Shown: positions 50,923 through 59,368 of the stretch, one piece after another
Position numbering within the stretch: the first letter of the stretch is position 1
How the letters are laid out: each line of letters opens with the position of its first letter
Source of the DNA: Tridacna crocea
Lineage: Eukaryota; Mollusca; Bivalvia; Cardiida; Cardiidae
NCBI GenBank assembly: GCA_943736015.1
Contig: OX031057.1
Coordinates: 55,257,001-55,321,000 of the forward strand
Length of the DNA stretch: 64,000 bases
Reading direction: 5' to 3'
Notes under the pieces: model-generated
Seen by the model: only the letters and a program-made list of their open reading frames with translations
Told to the model about the DNA's origin: nothing
The model's database searches: none
Translations under genes and position numbers: made by a program

Positions 50923-52608
50923 CTAGGGCCAATGATTTGGTTACGATGACCATCTCACCCATACTTGACTGATACGTGCTGCGCATAAAATCGTAAAATC
51001 AACTTTGACATTTTCGGAGGCAACTGATACCTGTTAAACAAATCAAAGAAAGGTAATCAAAATTTTTCCCTGTTTTCTTACCAGGGTCATGAAAACATTG
51101 AACCAATTTTGACGACCGTGCGAGTCAAAAGTCAATTTTATGTTTAATCGCTGCGCAAAAATATAAAATTCAGAAGCAACTGGTTGCTGTTGCGGAAACT
51201 TTTTCCGATAAAAAAATCTTGTTCTTGTTTGAAGAATTTAGAAGTAGGCCATAAAGATACAATAAGATGTAAGAATAACTAAAAATCAGTTTTTTTCTTT
51301 GATAGGGTAGAAAACATTGTGGGAAAAGGAGAAAATGCTGGTAACCTGCATTTCTCCTTTCCTCAGATTATTTTCAAAAGCCTTCTCTTTCAGGGGTGTT
51401 AATAAAAGGCGTCATTGTGTGGTAAAAGGTTAATAAGAATAAACAGATTCCCCCCCCTTTCCCATTAGCCAATCAAATCTCTTCCCTCTCTGAAATTATC
51501 CAATCAGAGAAGCTTTAAGGAAATCAGAATGGGAACCAAGAGCCAAAATCAGAATGGGAACCAACAGCCAATCAGATATTCAACAGCCAATCAGAGAGCT
51601 TCAAAATCGCTCCAAAATGGCGCCATAATTTATCGAAAAAAACAGTGAAAAAAAACGGCATAAAAGTGGATTTAAAGTCTTCTTTAAAGGCTGCTGTGCA
51701 GTCCTTGGCGAACTGCCAGGCATGCACCATCCACACATGCCAGATTTCACTGAAAATGGGCAAACATTTAAGAAAATAGGGGCGCAGCAGACCTTGTTAT
51801 GGTCTTTTCAAGCCCCTTGCAAGAATGCAAGAATTACTTCCCTTAGACCCTCGATGCAAGCCCCCCCCAAGCACTTCACTGGATTCGCTTTTCTAACGCA
51901 GCCCACAATAAATGCTGCACATTGAAACTTTCAATAAGCCAAAGTGATCAATGTACAGTGTAAAAAAGCCCCAGAAATTAATGCAACAAATGGCTAAAAA
52001 AAGACTGAAAACTCTTTTTGTTGCTTCCTATAGCATATATTAAACAAAGGCAAATGAAGTGTAATTTTTCTAATCTCTTCAAACCGCAACAAGAAACCCA
52101 GTTACGTTGACTACAAACTCATATATGCCAGTTACGCTCATGCGAAAACCCCAGAAAATAATGTGACAAGTGGCTAAAAAAGGACTGAATGCTTCTTATT
52201 GCATAAATCAAACAAATGGAACAAAATTTTGAATGTATATTTTTTTCCTCCAATCTCTTTATACCATGAAGACAAGTCTATTTATGTTGACTACGGTCTC
52301 AAAGGTGCCGGTTACGTATCCGTGAAAACGCGAAAAATCGACTTACGGAACAGTTCATAGCAGATGACACCTGTTGCTTGATAGGTCAAATATAGGGAAC
52401 TTAATTTCTAATATCTGTTTTTTACTTCTCTAGCCTTTTTTTACCGTGACAACAAACCCATTTAGGTTGTCTATTGTCTCGCAGGTGCCGGTTACGTACC
52501 CGCGAAAACATGAAAAATCGACTTACGGAACATTTTATAGCAGACGACAACTGTTGCTTAAAGTCAATTATAGGGATTTTTCTATTTTTTCTTTTTCATT
52601 TTCTCTCA
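50923..52608 (+). repeat. Array unit 30
   Basis: This unit is 1,686 bp and has the alpha marker set as in unit 28 (CTACAAACTC near 52111). It also has a private TTCTAACGCAGCC near 51892. Confidence 0.95.
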
Positions 52609-54294
52609 CTAGGGCCAATGATTTGGTTACGATGACCATCTCACCCATACTTGACTGATACGTGCTGCGCATAAAATCGTAAAATCAACTTTGACATTTT
52701 CGGAGGCAACTGATACCTGTTAAACAAATCAAAGAAAGGTAATCAAAATTTTTCCCTGTTTTCTTACCAGGGTCATGAAAACATTGAACCAATTTTGACG
52801 ACCGTGCGAGTCAAAAGTCAATTTTATGTTTAATCGCTGCGCAAAAATATAAAATTCAGAAGCAACTGGTTGCTGTTGCGGAAACTTTTTCCGATAAAAA
52901 AATCTTGTTCTTGTTTGAAGAATTTAGAAGTAGGCCATAAAGATACAATAAGATGTAAGAATAACTAAAAATCAGTTTTTTTCTTTGATAGGGTAGAAAA
53001 CATTGTGGGAAAAGGAGAAAATGCTGGTAACCTGCATTTCTCCTTTGCTCAGATTATTTTCAAAAGCCTTCTCTTTCAGGGGTGTTAATAAAAGGCGTCA
53101 TTGTGTGGTAAAAGGTTAATAAGAATAAACAGATCCCCCCCCTTTCCCATTAGCCAATCAAATCTCTTCCCTCTCTGAAATTATCCAATCAGAGAAGCTT
53201 TAAGGAAATCAGAATGGGAACCAAGAGCCAAAATCAGAATGGGAACCAACAGCCAATCAGATATTCAACAGCCAATCAGAGAGCTTCAAAATCGCTCCAA
53301 AATGGCGCCATAATTTATCGAAAAAAACAGTGAAAAAAAACGGCATAAAAGTGGATTTAAAGTTTTCTTTAAAGGCTGCTGTGCAGTCCTTGGCGAACTG
53401 CCAGGCATGCACCATCCACACATGCCAGATTTCACTGAAAATGGGCAAACATTTAAGAAAATAGGGGCGCAGCAGACCTTGTTATGGTCTTTCGAAGCCC
53501 CTTGCAAGAATGCAAGAATTACTTCCCTTAGACCCTCGATGCAAGCCCCCCCCCAAGCACTTCACTGGATTCGCTTTTCTAACTCAGCCCACAATAAATG
53601 CTGCACATTGAAACTTTCAATAAGCCAAAGTGATCAATGTACAGTGTAAAAAAGCCCCAGAAATTAATGCAACAAATGGCTAAAAAAAGACTGAAAACTC
53701 TTTTTTTTGCTTCCTATTGCATTTATCAAACAAAGGCAAATGAAGTGTAATTTTTCTAATCTCTTCAAACCGCATCAAGAAACCCAGTTACATTGACTAC
53801 AGCCTCATATATGCCAGTTACGCTCATGCGAAAACCCCAGAAAATAATGTGACAAGTGGCTAAAAAAAGACTGAATGCTTCTTATTGCATAAATCAAACA
53901 AATGGAACAAAATTTTTAATGTATATTTTTTTCCTCCAATCTCTTTATACCATGAAGACAAGTCTATTTATGTTGACTACGGTCTCAAAGGTGCCGGTTA
54001 CGTATCCGTGAAAACGCGAAAAATCGACTTACGGAACAGTTCATAGCAGATGACACCTGTTGCTTGATAGGTCAAATATAGGGAACTTAATTTCTTATAT
54101 CTGTTTTTTACTTCTCTAGCCTTTTTTTACCGTGACAACAAACCCATTTAGGTTGTCTATTGTCTCGCAGGTGCCGGTTACGTACCCGCGAAAACATGAA
54201 AAATCGACTTACGGAACATTTTATAGCAGACGACAACTGTTGCTTAAAGTCAATTATAGGGATTTTTCTATTTTTTCTTTTTCATTTTCTCTCA
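52609..54294 (+). repeat. Array unit 31
   Basis: This unit is 1,686 bp and has the beta marker set as in unit 29 (CATCAAG at 53773). It also has AGATCCCCCCC and CCCATTAGCC near 53132-53153, as in units 23, 27 and 28. Confidence 0.95.
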
Positions 54295-55987
54295 CTAGGG
54301 CCAATGATTTGGTTACGATGACCATCTCACCCATACTTGACTGATACGTGCTGCGCATAAAATCGTAAAATCAACTTTGACATTTTCGGAGGCAACTGAT
54401 ACCTGTTAAACAAATCAAAGAAAGGTAATCAAAATTTTTCCCTGTTTTCTTACCAGGGTCATGAAAACATTGAACCAATTTTCATGACCGTGCGAGTCAA
54501 AAGTCAATTTTATGTTTAATCGCTGCGCAAAAATATAAAATTCAGAAGCAACTGGTTGCTGTTGCGGAAACTTTTTCCGATAAAAAAATCTTGTTCTTGT
54601 TTGAAGAATTTAGAAGTAGGCCATAAAGATACAATAAGATGTAAGAATAACTAAAAATCAGTTTTTTTTCTTTGATAGGGTAGAAAACATTGTGGGAAAA
54701 GGAGAAAATGCTGGTAACCTGCATTTCTCCTTTCCTCAGATTATTTTCAAAAGCCTTCTCTTTCAGGGGTGTTAATAAAAGGCGTCATTGTGTGGTAAAA
54801 GATTAATAAGAATAAACAGATTCCCCCCCTTTCCCATCAGCCAATCAAATCTCTTCCCTCTCTGAAATTATCCAATCAGAGAAGCTTTAAGGAAATCAGA
54901 ATGGGAACCAAGAGCCAAAATCAGAATGGGAACCAACAGCCAATCAGATATTCAACAGCCAATCAGAGAGCTTCAAAATCGCTCCAAAATGGCGCCATAA
55001 TTTATCGAAAAAAACAGTGAAAAAAAACGGCATAAAAGTGGATTTAAAGTCTTCTTTAAAGGCTGCTGTGCAGTCCTTGGCGAACTGCCAGGCATGCACC
55101 ATCCACACATGCCAAATTTCACTGAAAATGGGCAAACATTTAAGAAAATAGGGGCGCAGCAGACCTTGTTATGGTCTTTTCAAGCCCCTTGCAAGAATGC
55201 AAGAATTACTTCCCTTAGACCCTCGATGCAAGCCCCCCCCAAGCACTTCACTCTTCACTGGATTCGCTTTTCTAACTCAGCCCACAATAAATGCTGCACA
55301 TTGAAACTTTCAATAAGCCAAAGTGATCAATGTACAGTGTAAAAAAGCCCCAGAAATTAATGCAACAAATGGCTAAAAAAAGACTGAAAACTCTTTTTGT
55401 TGCTTCCTATTGCATATATCAAACAAAGGCAAATGAAGGGTAATTTTTCTAATCTCTTCAAACCGCAACAAGAAACCCAGTTATGTTGACTACAGTCTCA
55501 TATATGCCAGTTACGCTCATGCGAAAACCCCAGAAAATAATGTGACAAGTGGCTAAAAAAAGACTGAATGCTTCTTATTGCATAAATCAAACAAATGGAA
55601 CAAAATTTTTAATGTATATTTTTTTCCTCCAATCTCTTTATACTATGAAGACAAGTCTATTTATGTTGACTACGGTCTCAAAGGTGCCAGTTACGTATCC
55701 GTGAAAACGCGAAAAATCGACTTACGGAACAGTTCATAGCAGATGACACCTGTTGCTTGATAGGTCAAATATAGGGAACTTAATCTCTAATATCTGTTTT
55801 TTACTTCTCTAGCCTTTTTTTACCGTGACAACAAACCCATTTAGGTTGTCTATTGTCTCGCAGGTGCCGGTTACGTACCCGCGAAAACATGAAAAATCGA
55901 CTTACGGAACATTTTATAGCAGACGACAACTGTTGCTTAAAGTCAATTATAGGGATTTTTCTATTTTTTCTTTTTCATTTTCTCTCA
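54295..55987 (+). repeat. Array unit 32
   Basis: This unit is 1,693 bp. It has the 6 bp CACTCTTCACTGG duplication near 55247, otherwise seen only in units 10 and 13-15, about 28 kb away. A private TTTTCATGACCGTGCG is present near 54479. Confidence 0.95.
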
Positions 55988-57672
55988 CTAGGGCCAATGA
56001 TTTGGTTACGATGACCATCTCACCCATACTTGACTGATACGTGCTGCGCATAAAATCGTAAAATCAACTTTGACATTTTCGGAGGCAACTGATACCTGTT
56101 AAACAAATCAAAGAAAGGTAATCAAAATTTTTCCCTGTTTTCTTACCAGGGTCATGAAAACATTGAACCAATTTTGACGACCGTGCGAGTCAAAAGTCAA
56201 TTTTATGTTTAATCGCTGCGCAAAAATATAAAATTCAGAAGCAACTGGTTGCTGTTGCGGAAACTTTTTCCGATAAAAAAATCTTGCTCTTGTTTGAAGA
56301 ATTTAGAAGTAGGCCATAAATATACAATAAGATGTAAGAATAACTAAAAATCAGTTTTTTTCTTTGATAGGGTAGAAAACATTGTGGGAAAAGGAGAAAA
56401 TGCTGGTAACCTGCATTTCTCCTTTCCTCAGATTATTTTCAAAAGCCTTCTCTTTCAGGGGTGTTAATAAAAGGCGTCATTGTGTGGTAAAAGGTTAATA
56501 AGAATAAACAGATTCCCCCCCTTTCCCATCAGCCAATCAAATCTCTTCCCTCTCTGAAATTATCCAATCAGAGAAGCTTTCAGGAAATCAGAATGGGAAC
56601 CAAGAGCCAAAATCAGAATGGGAACCAACAGCCAATCAGATATTCAACAGCCAATCAGAGAGCTTCAAAATCGCTCCAAAATGGCGCCATAATTTATCGA
56701 AAAAAACAGTGAAAAAAAACGGCATAAAAGTGGATTTAAAGTCTTCTTTAAAGGCTGCTGTGCAGTCCTTGGCGAACTGCCAGGCATGCACCATCCACAC
56801 ATGCCAGATTTCACTGAAAATGGGCAAACATTTAAGAAAATAGGGGCGCAGCAGACCTTGTTATGGTCTTTTCAAGCCCCTTGCAAGAATGCAAGAATTA
56901 CTTCCCTTAGACCCTCGATGCAAGCCCCCCCCAAGCACTTCACTGGATTCGCTTTTCTAACTTAGCCCACAATAAATGCTGCACATTGAAACTTTCAATA
57001 AGCCAAAGTGATCAATGTACAGTGTAAAAAAGCCCCAGAAATTAATGCAACAAATGGCTAAAAAAAGACTGAAAACTCTTTTTGTTGCTTCCTATTGCAT
57101 ATATCAAACAAAGGCAAATGAAGTGTAATTTTTCTAATCTCTTCAAACCGCAACAAGAAACCCAGTTACGTTGACTACAGTCTCATATATGCCAGTTACG
57201 CTCATGCGAAAACCCCAGAAAATAATGTGACAAGTGGCTAAAAAAAGACTGAATGCTTCTTATTGCATAAATCAAACAAATGGAACAAAATTTTTAATGT
57301 ATATTTTTTTCCTCCAATCTCTTTATACCATGAAGACAAGTCTATTTATGTTGACTACGGTCTCAAAGGTGCCGGTTACGTATCCGTGAAAACGCGAAAA
57401 ATCGACTTACGGAACAGTTCATAGCAGATGACACCTGTTGCTTGATAGGTCAAATATAGGGAACTTAATTTCTAATATCTGTTTTTTACTTCTCTAGCCT
57501 TTTTTTACCGTAACAACAAACCCATTTAGGTTGTCTATTGTCTCGCAGGTGCCGGTTACGTACCCGTGAAAACATGAAAAATCGACTTACGGAACATTTT
57601 ATAGCAGACGACAACTGTTGCTTAAAGTCAATTTTAGGGATTTTTCTATTTTTTCTTTTTCATTTTCTCTCA
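55988..57672 (+). repeat. Array unit 33
   Basis: This is a standard unit of 1,685 bp. Private changes include ATCTTGCTCTTG near 56281 and ACCGTAACAAC near 57517, which removes the GTG that begins a recurring 70-codon frame. Confidence 0.95.
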
Positions 57673-57680
57673 CTAGGGCC

Positions 57681-57836
57681 AATGATTTGGTTACGATGAC
57701 CATCTCACCCATACTTGACTGATACGTGCTGCGCATAAAATCGTAAAATCAACTTTGACATTTTCGGAGGCAACTGATACCTGTTAAACAAATCAAAGAA
57801 AGGTAATCAAAATTTTTCCCTGTTTTCTTACCAGGG
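57681..57836 (+). repeat. Subrepeat C (156 bp) of the reference unit
   Basis: This runs from AATGATTTGG to just past TTACCAGGG. It aligns with subrepeats A and B through GGTTACG, GCTGCGCATAAAATCG, AAAATC..ACTT and GGCAACTGATACCTGTT. It ends in a pyrimidine-rich run closed by CCAG. This is the most diverged of the well-aligned subrepeats. Confidence 0.75.
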
Positions 57837-57992
57837 TCATGAAAACATTGAACCAATTTTGACGACCGTGCGAGTCAAAAGTCAATTTTATGTTTAATCG
57901 CTGCGCAAAAATATAAAATTCAGAAGCAACTGGTTGCTGTTGCGGAAACTTTTTCCGATAAAAAAAATCTTGTTCTTGTTTGAAGAATTTAG
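57837..57992 (+). repeat. Subrepeat D (156 bp) of the reference unit
   Basis: This starts at TCATGAAAAC and ends near GAAGAATTTAG. It shares GCTGCGCAAAAATA, AAAATTCA and AGCAACTGGTTGCT with subrepeat C in the same order. It contains a perfect 14 bp palindrome (AGCAACTGGTTGCT) and the CpG-rich GACGACCGTGCG, which varies between units. Confidence 0.65.
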
Positions 57993-58056
57993 AAGTAGGC
58001 CATAAAGATACAATAAGATGTAAGAATAACTAAAAATCAGTTTTTTTCTTTGATAG
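57993..58056 (+). other. AT-rich spacer between subrepeat D and the MITE relic
   Basis: These 64 bp are unassigned (AAGTAGGCCATAAAG through TTTTTTTCTTTGATAG). They may be the unrecognisably diverged left part of the MITE relic: ACAATAAGATG loosely resembles ACAAAATAAAGGTG in the intact MITE. GATGTAAGAATAAC resembles a splice donor, but nothing supports its use. Confidence 0.4.
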
Positions 58057-58184
58057 GGTAGAAAACATTGTGGGAAAAGGAGAAAATGCTGGTAACCTGC
58101 ATTTCTCCTTTCCTCAGATTATTTTCAAAAGCCTTCTCTTTCAGGGGTGTTAATAAAAGGCGTCATTGTGTGGTAAAAGGTTAA
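58057..58184. mobile_element. Degenerate relic of the same MITE family, present in every unit
   Basis: The sequence from GGGTAGAAAACATTGTGGG to GGTAAAAGGTTAA follows the reverse complement of the intact MITE in unit 15 almost throughout. GGAAAAGGAGAAAATGCTGG, TTTTCAAAAG, TCTTTCTCAGGGG-like and ATTGTGTGGTAA segments appear in the same order and end in TTAA (58181-58184). The hairpin survives only as GGAGAAAATGC facing GCATTTCTCC. The far end is lost or unrecognisable. The relic occupies offset ~385-512 in every unit, so it predates amplification of the array. Confidence 0.8.
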
Positions 58185-58200
58185 TAAGAATAAACAGATT

Positions 58201-58207
58201 CCCCCCC
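58201..58207 (+). repeat. Variable poly-C tract 1
   Basis: A run of 7 C is seen here and about 6-9 in other units, sometimes broken by G (unit 6) or A (units 7, 17, 22 and 26). It explains many of the 1-2 bp differences in unit length. Confidence 0.9.
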
Positions 58208-58218
58208 TTTCCCATCAG

Positions 58219-58341
58219 CCAATCAAATCTCTTCCCTCTCTGAAATTATCCAATCAGAGAAGCTTTAAGGAAATCAGAATGGGAACCAAGAGCCAAAATC
58301 AGAATGGGAACCAACAGCCAATCAGATATTCAACAGCCAAT
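58219..58341 (+). promoter_or_regulatory. Cluster of four CCAAT boxes (NF-Y-type sites)
   Basis: CCAAT occurs at 58219, 58250, 58318 and 58337, all on the plus strand and each followed by CA. Three read CCAATCAG, and AGCCAATCAG fits the NF-Y consensus RRCCAATSR. Degenerate copies (AGCCAAAATCAG, GGAAATCAG) lie between them, so the block seems to have grown from a short AATCAG-rich repeat. Nearly all units keep all four. Exceptions include CCAGTCAG in unit 18, AGCAAATCAG in unit 29 and CCAATGAG in units 5 and 6. Binding is inferred from sequence only. Confidence 0.65.
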
Positions 58342-58363
58342 CAGAGAGCTTCAAAATCGCTCC

Positions 58364-58372
58364 AAAATGGCG
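58364..58372 (+). promoter_or_regulatory. YY1-type motif AAAATGGCG
   Basis: CCAAAATGGCGCC lies 23 bp after the last CCAAT box. AAnATGGCG is the core of the YY1 consensus found near many animal transcription starts. The motif appears intact in every unit inspected. The ATG within it is not considered a start codon here. Confidence 0.55.
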
Positions 58373-58410
58373 CCATAATTTATCGAAAAAAACAGTGAAA
58401 AAAAAAACGG

Positions 58411-58418
58411 CATAAAAG
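58411..58418 (+). promoter_or_regulatory. TATA-like motif CATAAAAG
   Basis: CATAAAAG follows an A-rich spacer of variable length about 40 bp after the YY1-type motif. Units 14, 15 and 17 have TATAAAAG, a canonical TATA box. A start 25-35 bp downstream, within about 58440-58450 (GGCTGCTGTG), would precede the first ATG at 58474. No start is visible directly. Confidence 0.5.
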
Positions 58419-58606
58419 TGGATTTAAAGTCTTCTTTAAAGGCTGCTGTGCAGTCCTTGGCGAACTGCCAGGCATGCACCATCCACACATGCCAGATTTC
58501 ACTGAAAATGGGCAAACATTTAAGAAAATAGGGGCGCAGCAGACCTTGTTATGGTCTTTTCAAGCCCCTTGCAAGAATGCAAGAATTACTTCCCTTAGAC
58601 CCTCGA

Positions 58607-58620
58607 TGCAAGCCCCCCCC
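58607..58620 (+). repeat. Variable poly-C tract 2
   Basis: AAGC(n)AAGC with n about 7-12 across units; it is shortest in unit 28 and longest in unit 18. Its length decides the reading frame after codon 49 of the candidate small ORF. The 0.9 kb element in units 1 and 3 inserted immediately beside it. Confidence 0.85.
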
Positions 58621-58658
58621 AAGCACTTCACTGTATTAGCTTTTCTAACTCAGCCCAC

Positions 58659-58664
58659 AATAAA
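58659..58664 (+). terminator. AATAAA polyadenylation-signal-like site
   Basis: CACAATAAATGCTG lies about 250 bp after the TATA-like motif. A weak GT-containing stretch (GTGATCAATGTACAGTGT) follows about 30 bp later. If used, it would give a transcript of about 200-240 nt per unit. A second AATAAA followed by GTGTGG occurs in the MITE relic (about 58151). Short AT-rich signals arise by chance, so confidence is limited. Confidence 0.35.
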
Positions 58665-58720
58665 TGCTGCACATTGAAACTTTCAATAAGCCAAAGTGAT
58701 CAATGTACAGTGTAAAAAAG

Positions 58721-58837
58721 CCCCAGAAATTAATGCAACAAATGGCTAAAAAAAGACTGAAAACTCTTTTTGTTGCTTCCTATTGCATATATCAAACAAA
58801 GGCAAATGAAGTGTAATTTTTCTAATCTCTTCAAACT
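58721..58837 (+). repeat. Subrepeat Y (partial, 117 bp) of the reference unit
   Basis: CCCCAGAAATTAATGCAAC, TGGCTAAAAAAAGACTGAA, TATTGCATATATCAAACAAA and a final T-rich stretch match the second half of subrepeat Z in order. The first half of the subrepeat is not recognisable. Confidence 0.85.
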
Positions 58838-59017
58838 GCAACAAGAAACCCAGTTACGTTGACTACAGTCTCATATATGCCAGTTACGCTCATGCGAAAA
58901 CCCCAGAAAATAATGTGACAAGTGGCTAAAAAAAGACTGAATGCTTCTTATTGCATAAATCAAACAAATGGAACAAAATTTTTAATGTATATTTTTTTCC
59001 TCCAATCTCTTTATACC
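58838..59017 (+). repeat. Subrepeat Z (180 bp) of the reference unit
   Basis: The first half has GTTACGTTGACTACAGTCTC and CATGCGAAAA, matching TTGACTACGGTCTC and CGCGAAAA in subrepeat A. The second half matches subrepeat Y. Z thus links the Y-like and A-like sequences into one family. Units 22 and 26 have lost about 29 bp at the junction of Y and Z. Confidence 0.85.
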
Positions 59018-59197
59018 ATGAAGACAAGTCTATTTATGTTGACTACGGTCTCAAAGGTGCCGGTTACGTATCCGTGAAAACGCGAAAAATCGACTTACGG
59101 AACAGTTCATAGCAGATGACACCTGTTGCTTGATAGGTCAAATATAGGGAACTTAATTTCTAATATCTGTTTTTTACTTCTCTAGCCTTTTTTTACC
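59018..59197 (+). repeat. Subrepeat A (180 bp) of the reference unit
   Basis: This is the same length as Z. It shares with subrepeat B the run GGTGCCGGTTACGTA, then AAAAATCGACTTACGGAAC, ATAGCAGA and CTGTTGCTT, the clearest internal duplication in the unit. It closes with a pyrimidine tract and CTAG. Confidence 0.92.
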
Positions 59198-59368
59198 GTG
59201 ACAACAAACCCATTTAGGTTGTCTATTGTCTCGCAGGTGCCGGTAACGTACCCGCGAAAACATGAAAAATCGACTTACGGAACATTTTATAGCAGACGAC
59301 AACTGTTGCTTAAAGTCAATTATAAGGAATTTTCTATTTTTTCTTTTTCATTTTCTCTCACTAGGGCC
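59198..59368 (+). repeat. Subrepeat B (171 bp) of the reference unit
   Basis: This is a near neighbour of subrepeat A, ending with TTTCTTTTTCATTTTCTC and ACTAG at the unit boundary. A recurring 70-codon frame starts here at GTG (ACCGTGACAACAAAC) and runs into the next unit. It has no ATG and is lost in unit 33, so it is not annotated as a gene. Confidence 0.92.

Larger units (their letters stand above)
47552..54294 (+). repeat. Alternating two-unit higher-order repeat (~3.37 kb), units 28-31
   Basis: Units 28 and 30 share the alpha markers (CCTATAGCATATATTAAAC, CTACAAACTC at 48737 and 52111). Units 29 and 31 share the beta markers (CATCAAG at 50401 and 53773, TTCTTATATCTG). The order alpha-beta-alpha-beta gives a dimer period of about 3,372 bp. 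Other variants within these units do not follow the pattern, so it has been partly overwritten. Confidence 0.75.
57673..59360 (+). repeat. Array unit 34 (reference unit for internal annotation)
   Basis: This 1,688 bp unit is close to the typical sequence and is used here to place the internal features listed separately. To find the same feature in another unit, add its offset to that unit's start and allow a few bases for homopolymer slippage. One private change is CACTGTATTAGC near 58627. Confidence 0.95.

Noticed and set aside
57895-57960. TTAA at offset ~223 as the missing left end of the MITE relic
   Set aside because: The sequence after it (TCGCTGCGCAAAAATA) aligns better with subrepeat C (GCTGCGCATAAAATCG), so it belongs to subrepeat D. 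The left end of the relic remains unresolved.
57673-59360. Tandem 5S rRNA, snRNA, tRNA or histone gene cluster
   Set aside because: I looked for 5S internal control boxes, tRNA box B (GGTTCGA), U1/U2/U4/U5/U6 signature starts, histone reading frames and the histone 3' stem-loop. None was found on either strand.
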